A stretch of 64,000 bases of DNA from Pseudonocardia sp. N23. GTDB taxonomy: Bacteria > Actinomycetota > Actinomycetes > Mycobacteriales > Pseudonocardiaceae. The translations under genes were made by a program, and so were the position numbers. The stretch's first letter is position 1. Each line of letters opens with the position of its first letter. This document shows, piece after piece, positions 16,390-24,972 of this stretch. The notes below the pieces were generated by a model. It ran no database searches, was not told where the DNA came from, and worked only from the letters and a program-made list of their open reading frames with translations. The stretch is from contig NZ_BEGX01000004.1 of assembly GCF_002583555.1 (NCBI RefSeq), positions 124,001 through 188,000 on the forward strand. The letters run 5' to 3'.

Positions 16390-17153
16390 GACGCGATCGT
16401 AGAGGCACCGACGCCTGCGCCCGCCCCGGCGAGCAGCGCACCCGCCCCGGGCAGGACCGGGTCGAGGCCGAGCGCGCGCAGCAGCGAGAACGCGCCCGCG
16501 GTCGCCGCCGACAGCACAGGCAGCGCGAACTCGGCCTCCGCGGGCGCGACGAGGTCGAGCGACGGCATCTGGACGCACGCGGAGATGACGAGGGCGTCGG
16601 CGCCGTCGAACGAGAGCCCGCGCGCGGCGGTCATGACGCGGTCTCCCGGGATGCAGCCGACCTCGGCGTTGTCACCGACCTCCAGCGCCACCCAGTCGAC
16701 GACCTCGATCCCCTCGGACTCCAGGTAGCCGACGACCTGCTCGGCCAGCGGTCGCAGGTACGGCGTGACGAGCGCGATCCGCCGCGCCCCCAGCGCAGCG
16801 ATGCCCTCGACGAGCGCTCCGGCACTCGACCGCACGGCGGTGTCGCGGCCGCCGGCCCGCAACTGCTCGACGACCGCCTGCTCGGTGCGCCGGTGCTCCC
16901 CCGGACCCTGAGCCATCAGCGCGACGAGACACGCGTAGAGCAGGGCGTCGACGCCCGCGTCGGCCAGCTCGTCGACGCAGCGCTCGCGCTGGGCGTTCAT
17001 GGCGCGCAGCTCCTCGGGCGAGACGCGGTGCATCCGCATCCGGCTGCCGTGGAAGGAGAAGCGGGCGTCGGCGTGCCGGGCGAGCAGCGCCGGGACCTCG
17101 GTCTCGACGGTGACGTTCGAGCTGGGGACGACGAGCCCGATGCGACGGAGCAT
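16386..17153 (-). CDS. Maleate cis-trans isomerase / Asp-Glu racemase family protein
   Basis: A 255-residue member of the maleate isomerase/arylmalonate decarboxylase group. The start MLRRIGLVVPSSNVTVE has the family VPSSN motif, and two cysteines at positions equivalent to the catalytic pair are present: Cys75 (LLYACLVAL) and Cys193 (ISACVQMP), close to Cys76 and Cys194 of the characterised Nocardia enzyme. Maleate isomerase converts maleate to fumarate through a covalent cysteine adduct. Here it sits between an acid:CoA/AMP ligase and TetR in one operon (one-base and four-base overlaps). Maleate could arise from ring cleavage of a hydroxylated N-heterocycle or aromatic. Arylmalonate decarboxylase activity is a less likely alternative. 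Confidence 0.82.
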   Translation of the reverse strand: MLRRIGLVVPSSNVTVETEVPALLARHADARFSFHGSRMRMHRVSPEELRAMNAQRERCVDELADAGVDALLYACLVALMAQGPGEHRRTEQAVVEQLRAGGRDTAVRSSAGALVEGIAALGARRIALVTPYLRPLAEQVVGYLESEGIEVVDWVALEVGDNAEVGCIPGDRVMTAARGLSFDGADALVISACVQMPSLDLVAPAEAEFALPVLSAATAGAFSLLRALGLDPVLPGAGALLAGAGAGVGASTIAS

Positions 17154-18802
17154 CACGACGTTCCTTCCAGGAGCTTCGAGGCGATCGACGCCTGCAGCCG
17201 TTTCTTGTCGGTCTTGCCGACGAGCGTCCGGGGGATCTCGTCGAGGTGCTCGATGCGTTCGGGCCACTTGAACTTGGCGACGTCGAGTGCGGCGAAGTGC
17301 TGCTGCACCTCGGGCAGCCCCAGCGGTTCACCCCGGACCACGACGTAGGCGCAGGTCCGCTCCCCGAGCCGCGGGTCCGGCATGGCGACGACCGCCGCGG
17401 CGGTGACGCGCGGGTGCCGCAGCAGGAGCAGCTCGACCTCCTCGGCGTTGATCTTCTCGCCGCCGCGGTTGATGAGGTCCTTGATCCGGCCCTCGATCGA
17501 GACGCAGCGGTCGCCGCCGATCGTGCGCACCGCGGCGAGGTCGCCGGTGCGGTAGAAGCCGTCGGAGGTGAAGGCGCGGGCGTTGTGGTCGGGGGCGTCG
17601 AGGTAGCCACGCAGCGTGTACGGGCCACGGCAGGCCAGCTCGCCGACCTCACCGTCGGGCACCTCGTCCTCACTCCCGGGCGCGAGGATGCGGATCTCGT
17701 CGAGCGGCGACAGCGGGGTGCCGACGGTCGTGGCCCGGGCTTCCCGCGCGGCGCCGGGACGCGTCGTCAGGAAGAGGCCCTCCCCCATCCCGAACAGCTG
17801 GCCCGACCAGATGCCACGCCCTTCGAGGCCGTCGAACAGCGCTGGCGGGACCTTGGCGCCCGAGAGCACGACCTGGGTGAGTGTGGCCGCGGCGGCGTCG
17901 AACGTGGGATGCTCGGCGGCACGGAAGTGGCCGTGGCCGAGCAGGACGTGCGTCGTGGCCTCGCGGGCCATGAGCGGCAACGACTCGTCGAGGTCTGCGG
18001 TGCCCAGCACCAGGGCCGCGCCGACACTGTGCGGGGCGTGCACGGCACAGACGATGCCGGCGTTGTGGATGATCGGGATGAGGTGCGCGACGCGCGTCGT
18101 CTCGTCCCAGCCCCAGGACCGGGCGTACTCGGCGGCGTTGTACCAGTACTCGGCGTGCAGCCGCGGGATCACCTTGGGCACACCGGTGGTGCCGCCGGAG
18201 AGCTGGAAGACGGCGACGTCGTCGGGTGCGATCGCGGCCTGCACCTGCGCGACGGTGGCCCGTGCGGTGGCGGGATCGGCCCCGTCCGCGAGCGCGCCGA
18301 CGGAGACGCCCCGCGGGTCGTCGCCGGCCACGAGCACGTGCCGCAACGTCGGATGGTCACGCTGCTGGTCGAGGGCGAAACCGACGAGGTCGAACCCGCG
18401 GGTCCCTGCCTCGACGAGGTGGGCGACGGCGCCGACGCGGCGGCTGATCCCGCCGATCTCGTGACCGCGGTGCGCTGCCAGCGTGCAGACGGGGACGAGC
18501 CCCGCCTTGAGCACGCCGTACCAGGCGACGACGGCGTCGAGCCGGTTGGTGACCTGGAACAGCACGGGGTCGCCGGGGCGAAGGCCGAGATCGAGCAGCC
18601 CGGCGGCCAGCAGGTCGGTGCGGGCGTCGAGCTCGCGGAAGGTGACGCGGCCGTCGAGGGCGACGACGGCGTCGCGGTCGGGGTGCGTGGACGCGACCCG
18701 GGACAGCTCCTCGGCGATCGTGGCGGTGCCCCACAGGCCGGCGTCGCGGTAGGCCGCGACGGCGTCGGCGGGGAACGGGACCAGGCGTGGGTCGGTCGTC
18801 AT
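17153..18802 (-). CDS. AMP-forming aryl/acyl acid:CoA ligase
   Basis: A 549-residue ANL-superfamily enzyme of the DhbE/SdgA-like branch, adenylating a carboxylic acid and usually passing it to CoA. The P-loop LSGGTTGVPK is at 201-210, the aryl-acid pocket region reads HNAGIVCAVH (246 on) in place of the HNFPLACPG of its paralogue at 38.7-40.4 kb, GELACRGPYTLRGY and YRTGDL lie in the C-terminal half, and the catalytic lysine is in VGKTDKKRL. The altered pocket suggests a different acid from its paralogue. The start ATG overlaps the hydroxylase stop, so acid activation and CoA-ester hydroxylation are translationally coupled. Confidence 0.92.
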   Translation of the reverse strand: MTTDPRLVPFPADAVAAYRDAGLWGTATIAEELSRVASTHPDRDAVVALDGRVTFRELDARTDLLAAGLLDLGLRPGDPVLFQVTNRLDAVVAWYGVLKAGLVPVCTLAAHRGHEIGGISRRVGAVAHLVEAGTRGFDLVGFALDQQRDHPTLRHVLVAGDDPRGVSVGALADGADPATARATVAQVQAAIAPDDVAVFQLSGGTTGVPKVIPRLHAEYWYNAAEYARSWGWDETTRVAHLIPIIHNAGIVCAVHAPHSVGAALVLGTADLDESLPLMAREATTHVLLGHGHFRAAEHPTFDAAAATLTQVVLSGAKVPPALFDGLEGRGIWSGQLFGMGEGLFLTTRPGAAREARATTVGTPLSPLDEIRILAPGSEDEVPDGEVGELACRGPYTLRGYLDAPDHNARAFTSDGFYRTGDLAAVRTIGGDRCVSIEGRIKDLINRGGEKINAEEVELLLLRHPRVTAAAVVAMPDPRLGERTCAYVVVRGEPLGLPEVQQHFAALDVAKFKWPERIEHLDEIPRTLVGKTDKKRLQASIASKLLEGTS

Positions 18803-20310
18803 CGCTCCTCCGTGAGCACGATGTGGTCGCACCGCCCACTGAGCAGCGCGGCGGCCAGGTCGTCGCGCAGGGCGGCGGGGGCGGCGACGGCCACCGGGCC
18901 GCCGACCTCGCGCCGGACCCGTTCGGCGAGGTCGGTGCGGGTCAGCACCGCCGGCCGCGCCGCGGGCCCCGAGAGCAGGATGCCCCGGGAGCCGCGCGCG
19001 CGGGCCTGTTCCAGGATCGCGTCGCCCAAGGCCGACCACGGGTCGTCGAGGTCGACGTCGAGCACGGGCAGGTCCGCGGGGGCGGGGTGCGTGCGGTCGA
19101 GCACCCAGTCGGTGACCGCACCGGCAGGCGGTGGGTCGCCGCCTCCGTACTGCGCGAGCGCCGTGGCGACGACGTCGGGTGCGGTGCTCGCGAACCGTTC
19201 CAGCGGGACGTTCCCGGCGCGGGACATGTAGGCGACCATGAGCCGCTCGACGGGAAGGTCGAGACGGTCGGGGAACGACTCCCACCACAGCTGGCTGCGC
19301 CGGGCGAGCTCCTGCAGCCGCTCGACCGAGGGCCTGCGGACCCGCTCGTAGCGGGCGAAGGCCGCCGGCCGGTCCGGCTCCTCGCGCAGGGCCTCGACCA
19401 GCGCGATCGCGTCCTCCATCGCGAGCTTGGTGCCCGAGCCGATGGAGAAGTGGGCGGTGTGCGCGGCGTCGCCGAGCAGGACGGCGCGCCCGTCCGACCA
19501 GCGGTCGCAGCGAACCGTGCGGAACCGCAGCCACCGGGTCCGGTTGCCGATCAGCCGGTGCCCGCGCAGTGTCCCGGCGAAGGCGTCCTGCAGGTACCGC
19601 AGCGACACCTCGTCGGAGGCGTCGGCGTCGAGAGCAGCGGTCGTCGCATCGAAGCCCGCGCGCCGCCACGTCGCCTCGTCGGTCTCGATGAGGAACGTGC
19701 TCGTGCCCGCGGTGGCGCCGCCGGCATAGGGGTAGGCGTGGGTGACGAACACGCCGTGCTCGGTACGGACCGGCGCGAAGACGGCGTCGTCCAGGGCGAA
19801 GTCCGTGCCGCACCACAGGTACAGACCGCGGCCGACGTCGATGGAGGGGCCGAACTCGCCCGCCTCGCGGGTGGCGCTGCCGACCCCGTCGGCGGCGACG
19901 ACGACGTCGGCATCCAGGTCGTCGGCGCCGAGGTCGTCGGCGCTCGAGCGGGAACCGAAGTGCAGCGTGACCCCGGCCTTCTCCGCGTGCCGCTGCAGGA
20001 CGGCGAGCAGCTCGGTGCGGGCGATCCCGACGAGGCGGTCGTTGCGCACCCGCGCGGTGGCGCCGTCAACCGTCATCGTCATGTCGTGGCGCAGGCCGGC
20101 GGCGACGATCTCGCGCAGGGTGTCGGGGTCGGCAGCCTCCAGCTTGCGCTGCGTCCCCGCGGCCAGCCCGACCCCGAACCCGAACGTCGCGTCGGGCTCG
20201 CCCTGCTCGTGGAGGACCACCTCGCACGCGGGGTTCGCGAGCTTGAGCAGCCGCGCGGCGTAGAGCCCGCCCGGGCCACCGCCCAGCACCGCGACGCGAT
20301 GCAGTTCCAT
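18799..20310 (-). CDS. FAD-dependent aryl-CoA hydroxylase-like monooxygenase
   Basis: A 503-residue flavoprotein. The N-terminal FAD loop VAVLGGGPGGLYAARLL, the DVVVAADGVGSATR segment and VLLGDAAHTAHFSIGSGTKLAMEDA place it with salicylyl-CoA 5-hydroxylase and the hydroxylase half of 2-aminobenzoyl-CoA monooxygenase/reductase. After about residue 390 comes an extra domain whose end (LAERVRREVGGPVAVAAPAALRDDL... then LLSGRCDHIVL) resembles the last strands of an old-yellow-enzyme barrel, far too short to be a whole one. GGGAGG precedes the ATG at 20310; an upstream in-frame ATG lacks a ribosome site. It leads an operon with the ligase, isomerase-like and TetR genes. A paralogue is at 42.4-44.0 kb. 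Confidence 0.88.
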   Translation of the reverse strand: MELHRVAVLGGGPGGLYAARLLKLANPACEVVLHEQGEPDATFGFGVGLAAGTQRKLEAADPDTLREIVAAGLRHDMTMTVDGATARVRNDRLVGIARTELLAVLQRHAEKAGVTLHFGSRSSADDLGADDLDADVVVAADGVGSATREAGEFGPSIDVGRGLYLWCGTDFALDDAVFAPVRTEHGVFVTHAYPYAGGATAGTSTFLIETDEATWRRAGFDATTAALDADASDEVSLRYLQDAFAGTLRGHRLIGNRTRWLRFRTVRCDRWSDGRAVLLGDAAHTAHFSIGSGTKLAMEDAIALVEALREEPDRPAAFARYERVRRPSVERLQELARRSQLWWESFPDRLDLPVERLMVAYMSRAGNVPLERFASTAPDVVATALAQYGGGDPPPAGAVTDWVLDRTHPAPADLPVLDVDLDDPWSALGDAILEQARARGSRGILLSGPAARPAVLTRTDLAERVRREVGGPVAVAAPAALRDDLAAALLSGRCDHIVLTEER

Positions 20311-20362
20311 CCCGACCTCCCCCAGCTGCAGCGGCACAGCCACCGACTTTGACGTCTTCGTT

Positions 20363-20438
20363 GACTATTCGACGCTACAGACGGCGTCATCGTCAAGAGG
20401 TTCGACCGCTTGACTCCCAGCAATTGTGTTGAATAGTC
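20363..20438. promoter_or_regulatory. Divergent promoter with inverted repeat, hydroxylase / HyuA
   Basis: GACTATTCGAC (20363-20373) and GTTGAATAGTC (20428-20438) are inverted copies with one mismatch in 11. For the plus strand, TTGACT at 20410-20415 with AATAGT at 20432-20437 (16-base spacing) makes a plausible sigma-70-type promoter whose -10 lies inside the right arm. A regulator bound to both arms could control the hydroxylase operon and hyuA-hyuB together. A related half-site is before the P450 gene. Confidence 0.5.
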
Positions 20439-20517
20439 TACGCAACCGTCAGATGCCGCTGTCCGGGAGTCTCCCGGCACCAGGGCGGCTCTCCCGTCGC
20501 GCGAAGGAGCGTGAGTC

Positions 20518-22617
20518 ATGGCCTATGTCATCGGCGTGGACGTGGGCGGCACGTTCACCGATGCCGTGCTCGACGACGACGCCGGGACCGTGCTCGCCGC
20601 GAAGTCCCCCTCGACCCCGCCGGACTACTCCCGCGGCGTCCTCGACGTGCTCGAGCTCCTCGCCGAGCAGCTCGGTCGGACGCTCCCGGAGATGCTGGCC
20701 GACACCCACCACATCGCGCACGGCACGACCTCGTCGCTCAACGCGCTCGTCACCGGCGACGTGCCACCCGTCGGGTTCCTGACCACCAAGGGCCACCGCG
20801 ACTCGATCTTCATCATGAACGTCGAGGGCCGCTACCTGGGCCGCTCGCCCCACGAGCTGCAGCACGTCCTCGGCCAGACCAAGGACCACGGCCTCCTGCC
20901 CAAGCGGCACGCGCTGGAGGTCACCGAACGCATCGACCGCGACGGCAACGTCGTCGTCACCCTCGACGAGATGCAGGCGCGGACGGCGATCCGCGCGCTG
21001 CTCGCCGACGGTGTGCAGGCGATCGCGGTGTCACTGCTGTGGTCATTCCGCAACCCCGTGCACGAGCGCCGCCTCCGCGAGCTCATCGCCGAGGAGGCCC
21101 CCGACCTGTTCGTCGCGCTCTCCTCGGAGGTCAGCCCCCGGATCCGCGAGTTCGCCCGCAACGCCACCACGATCATGAGCACGCAGATCGGGCCCGGTCT
21201 GCGCGACTACCTCTCGACACTCGAGAACACGCTGCGCGACAACAAGCTTGTCGGCCCACTGCTGGTCATGCAGAGCAACGGCGGCGCCGTCGCAGCCAAG
21301 GAGGCGCCGGCGAGTGCCATCAGCACGGTCGGGTCGGTCCTGACCGGTGGCGTCGTCGGCTCGGTCGCTCTGGGCCGCCAGCTCGGCCATCGCAACATCA
21401 TCTCCACCGACGTCGGCGGCACGACGTTCCTCGCCGGGCTGATCGTCGACGGCGAACCCGTCCGCGACACCACGACCATCATCAACCACCACCCGATCAA
21501 CGTCCCCACCCTGCGGGTCGACGCCATCGGCTCCGGCGGTGGCGCGATCGCGTGGCTCGACGCGGGTGGGAACCTGCGGATCGGCCCGCGCAGCGCCGGT
21601 GCCGTGCCGGGGCCCGCGTGTTATGGCAACGGCGGCACCGAGCCCACCAACACCGACGCCAACCTGGTGCTGGGCATCCTCCCCGAGCGGGGTCTGCTCG
21701 GCGGCCGCAAACCGCTGTCGCTGGAGCTCGCCCGCCAGGCCATCGACACCCAGATCGCGAAACCCCTGGGGCTCACCGTCGAGGAGGCCGCCGCGGCCGT
21801 CTACACGGTGCAGAACGCCCAGACCGGTGACCTGCTGCGCAAGACCGTCGTCGAAGCCGGGCACGACCCGCGCGACTTCGTCCTCTACGCCTTCGGTGGT
21901 GCCGGCCCCGCCCACTGTGCCGGGTACGCCGCGGAGGTCGGGGTCGACGAGGTCGTCGTGCCACTGGGCCCGGTCGCGTCGGCGTTCTCGGCGTTCGGCC
22001 TGGCCTCGTCGGACATCGTGCTGGCCGCGGAGCTCTCGGACCCGACCGTCGTGCCCTTCGACCCGGCCCGCGCCGAACGCAACTTCACCGACCTGGAGAA
22101 CCGCGTCCGTGACGGCCTGGAGCGCCAGGGCGTCACGTTCGAGACCGTGGAGCTCCACCGCGAGATCGACATGCGGTACTCGATGCAGCTCGCCGAGGTC
22201 ACCGCCCCGGTCACGAACGGGCCGCTGGACATGGCGGCGATCGAGGACGCCGCCGCGGCGTTCGAGGCCCGCTACGCCGAGCTGTTCGGCAAGGACGCCG
22301 GCTTCCGCGAGGCCGGCATCCAGGCGATCACCTTCCGCGTCCGCGGCGTAGGTGTGCTGCCGTTCAGCCCGGAGCTGCCTCCTGTCGCCGAGGCGACCGG
22401 CCCCGCGGAGCCCGCCTCCACCCGCCCGGTGTGTCTCGTCGCGCGCGAGGGCTTCGTCGACACCCCGATCCACGACTACCGCGAGCTGCGCGCGGGCCAC
22501 GTCCTCTCCGGCCCGGCGATCGTCGAGGTGCCCACCACGACCGTCGTCGTCCCCGGCGGGACCACCGGCACCGTCGACCACCTCGGCAACCTGACCATCC
22601 GGAGGGCCGCGAAGTGA
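20518..22617 (+). CDS. Hydantoinase/oxoprolinase A-subunit family protein (ATP-dependent)
   Basis: A 699-residue HyuA/acetone carboxylase beta/oxoprolinase-like protein. The N-terminal IGVDVGGTFTDAVLDDD is the actin-like phosphate-binding start, HIAHGTTSSLNAL follows, and ISTDVGGTTFLAGLI begins the second nucleotide lobe; FGGAGPAHCAGYA and the beta-rich C-terminus (GPAIVEVPTTTVVVPGG) are typical. The enzymes use ATP to activate an amide/lactam carbonyl or bicarbonate with a B subunit. AAGGAG stands eight bases before the ATG, and the stop overlaps the next start (GTGA). It is divergent from the hydroxylase operon over a shared control region. Whether this pair hydrolyses a lactam or carboxylates a ketone is discussed under the next gene. 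Confidence 0.92.
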   Translation: MAYVIGVDVGGTFTDAVLDDDAGTVLAAKSPSTPPDYSRGVLDVLELLAEQLGRTLPEMLADTHHIAHGTTSSLNALVTGDVPPVGFLTTKGHRDSIFIMNVEGRYLGRSPHELQHVLGQTKDHGLLPKRHALEVTERIDRDGNVVVTLDEMQARTAIRALLADGVQAIAVSLLWSFRNPVHERRLRELIAEEAPDLFVALSSEVSPRIREFARNATTIMSTQIGPGLRDYLSTLENTLRDNKLVGPLLVMQSNGGAVAAKEAPASAISTVGSVLTGGVVGSVALGRQLGHRNIISTDVGGTTFLAGLIVDGEPVRDTTTIINHHPINVPTLRVDAIGSGGGAIAWLDAGGNLRIGPRSAGAVPGPACYGNGGTEPTNTDANLVLGILPERGLLGGRKPLSLELARQAIDTQIAKPLGLTVEEAAAAVYTVQNAQTGDLLRKTVVEAGHDPRDFVLYAFGGAGPAHCAGYAAEVGVDEVVVPLGPVASAFSAFGLASSDIVLAAELSDPTVVPFDPARAERNFTDLENRVRDGLERQGVTFETVELHREIDMRYSMQLAEVTAPVTNGPLDMAAIEDAAAAFEARYAELFGKDAGFREAGIQAITFRVRGVGVLPFSPELPPVAEATGPAEPASTRPVCLVAREGFVDTPIHDYRELRAGHVLSGPAIVEVPTTTVVVPGGTTGTVDHLGNLTIRRAAK

Positions 22618-24917
22618 CCATGCCGATCCCAGGCTCGGAGGCCTTCTCCAGCCGTCCCGTCGATCCCGACGAGCTCGCCCGTTCCCTGCCCAGCTCACTG
22701 CCCGTGCACAGCGTCACCCAGGAACAGGTGGACGCACTGGACCCGCTCACCTACGAGGTCGTCCGCCACCGTCTCTGGTCGGTCACCGACGAGATGGGTG
22801 AAGCGCTCAAGCGCATGTCCGGCTCGCCGATCGTCACCGACGCGAACGACTTCGACTTCGCGATCTCCGACGAGCTCGGCCAGGAGGTGCAGGTCGGGCT
22901 GTACAACACGATGCTCGTCGGCGCCGTCGACCTCGCCATCTACTGGACCCTGCAGAACCGGGCAGTGAACCCCGGCATCGAGTCCGGCGACATGTTCCTC
23001 ACCAACGACCCCTGGGTCGGCGGCGGGCTGCACCAGAACGACGTCATGGTCTATCAGCCCGTGTTCCACGACGGGAAGCTCTTCGCCTGGACCAGCGCCA
23101 TCGCCCACCAGCCCGACCTGGGCGGCGTCGGCCTCGGGTCCTTCTCCCCCGCCGCACAGGACGTGTTCTCCGAGTCGCTGCCCACCCCGCCGGTCAAGGT
23201 CGTCCGTGGCGGGCAGCTGCAACGCGACGTCGCCGACCTGTGGGTCCGCCGCTCACGCGTGCCCATGCTCATCGGGCTCGACCTGCGCGCCAAGATCGGC
23301 GCCAACAACGTCGGCGCCGAACGCCTCCACGCCCTCATCGCCCAGTACGGTCCCGACACCGTCAAGGCCGTCATGAAGCGGATGATGTCCGACGCCGAGG
23401 CCCGGCTGCGGGCCAAGCTCACCGCGCTGCCCGACGGCTCCTGGTCGGCCACCGGCTACCAGGACCAGTCCCACGAGGGCGACCGCAACCTCCACAAGAT
23501 CACCGTCACGACGACGAAGACCGGGGACCACCTGAGCTTCGACTTCACCGGCACCGACCCGCAGGCCGGCGTCATCAACTGCACCTACGCCGGCATGCGC
23601 GGCGGTGTCATGCTCGCGCTGCTGCCGATCCTGGCCGGGGACATCCCCTGGTCGGCGGGCGGACTCATGCGCTGCTTCGACCTGATCGCCGAAGAGGGCA
23701 CGATCAACAACGCCACCTTCCCCGCCGCCGTCGGGCGAGGGCCGATCGGGCCGGCGTGGCTCACCGGCAGCCTCGTCGCGGAATGTCTGGCCCAGATGCT
23801 CGACAGGGACCTGGAGCTGGGCCGCAACGTCCAGGCCACCTGTTGCGGCACCTGGGACACCGCGGTCATCGCGGGTCTCGACGAGCGCGGGGAACAGCCC
23901 GCGCCGTTCCTCAACATCATCATGGAACCGATGGCCGGCGGCTACGGTGCGCGTCCCCACGCCGACGGCATCGACACCGGCGGCCTGTTCTGCATCCCGA
24001 TGGGCCGGGTGCCCGACGTCGAGATGACCGAGTTCCTCTATCCGGTGCTGACGTTGTGGCGCCGCGAGGAGCCCGACTCCGGCGGTCCCGGGCGGCACCG
24101 CGGCGGGCTGGGCGCGTCGGTCGCGATCACCCCGCACGGCACCAGCGTCCCGATGGGCCTGGTGCTGGCGTCGGCGGGAAAGGCCGTCGCCCAGAACGGC
24201 GGGCTGTCCGGTGGGCATCCCGGCAACAGCGGTCTCGACGTCGTGGCCCGGCAGAGCCGCGTCGCCGAGCTGCTGGCCGCGGGCACGATGCCGTCCGACC
24301 TCGCCGAGATCAGCGACACCCTCGAACCCGGCCAGAACTACGCGTCGAGCTACCTCGCGCCCGGCGAGGTCTTCGCGATGACGTGGCAGGGCGGCGGCGG
24401 GTACGGCGACCCACTCACCCGCGACCCTGCGTCGGTCGGCCGTGACCTGAGGGAACAGAAGATCACCGTCGGCGGCGCCCGCGCCGTCTACGGGGTCGTG
24501 GCCGACGGCACCGATGTCGACGACGCCGCGACCGCGACCGAGCGCGACGCCCAGCGGGCCCGCCGCCGCGAGCGGTCCCGACTGCTCGGCGAGACCCGCG
24601 GCCGGGCCGACACCGCCACGGCCCGACGCATCGACGACAACCTCGTCGAGGTCGGTGACGAGGGCGCCGTGGCCTGCCGGCACTGCTCGGAGACGCTGGG
24701 CGACAAGGAGAACCCGCTCGCCCTGGCGCTCTACGAGGGCCCGCCCACCGACGCGGGCCCGCAGATCATCGCGACGGCCACCGACTACGTCGACGCGCCG
24801 GTGGTGTTCCGGCAGTACTGCTGTCCGTCGTGCTGGACCGCGCTCTACTCCGCGGTGGTCCCCGCCGACCACGGGGACACCGTCGCGACGCTGGGCCGGC
24901 TGACAGCGATCGCCTGA
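22614..24917 (+). CDS. HyuB-family subunit with C-terminal Cys-rich, acetone-carboxylase-gamma-like tail
   Basis: A 767-residue protein. Residues to about 640 are HyuB/acetone carboxylase alpha-like: LDPLTYEVVRHRLWSVTDEMGEAL, GDMFLTNDPWVGGGLHQNDV, the FDFTGTDPQA segment and the terminal TWQGGGGYGDPLTRDP of that family. The usual B subunit stops soon after this. Here about 100 residues follow with a CRHC pair (Cys688/Cys691) and a CCPSC cluster (Cys736, 737, 740), arranged like the small zinc-binding gamma subunit of acetone and acetophenone carboxylases. That favours an ATP-dependent carboxylase over a hydantoinase, though the evidence is indirect. GTG start at 22614 with GGAGGG seven bases away; it overlaps the A-subunit stop. 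Confidence 0.88.
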   Translation: MTMPIPGSEAFSSRPVDPDELARSLPSSLPVHSVTQEQVDALDPLTYEVVRHRLWSVTDEMGEALKRMSGSPIVTDANDFDFAISDELGQEVQVGLYNTMLVGAVDLAIYWTLQNRAVNPGIESGDMFLTNDPWVGGGLHQNDVMVYQPVFHDGKLFAWTSAIAHQPDLGGVGLGSFSPAAQDVFSESLPTPPVKVVRGGQLQRDVADLWVRRSRVPMLIGLDLRAKIGANNVGAERLHALIAQYGPDTVKAVMKRMMSDAEARLRAKLTALPDGSWSATGYQDQSHEGDRNLHKITVTTTKTGDHLSFDFTGTDPQAGVINCTYAGMRGGVMLALLPILAGDIPWSAGGLMRCFDLIAEEGTINNATFPAAVGRGPIGPAWLTGSLVAECLAQMLDRDLELGRNVQATCCGTWDTAVIAGLDERGEQPAPFLNIIMEPMAGGYGARPHADGIDTGGLFCIPMGRVPDVEMTEFLYPVLTLWRREEPDSGGPGRHRGGLGASVAITPHGTSVPMGLVLASAGKAVAQNGGLSGGHPGNSGLDVVARQSRVAELLAAGTMPSDLAEISDTLEPGQNYASSYLAPGEVFAMTWQGGGGYGDPLTRDPASVGRDLREQKITVGGARAVYGVVADGTDVDDAATATERDAQRARRRERSRLLGETRGRADTATARRIDDNLVEVGDEGAVACRHCSETLGDKENPLALALYEGPPTDAGPQIIATATDYVDAPVVFRQYCCPSCWTALYSAVVPADHGDTVATLGRLTAIA

Positions 24918-24972
24918 CCCTGTGAGTGGCGACGGGCGATGAGTTCGCGGCGTGTGCGTCGTCTGAACTGAC

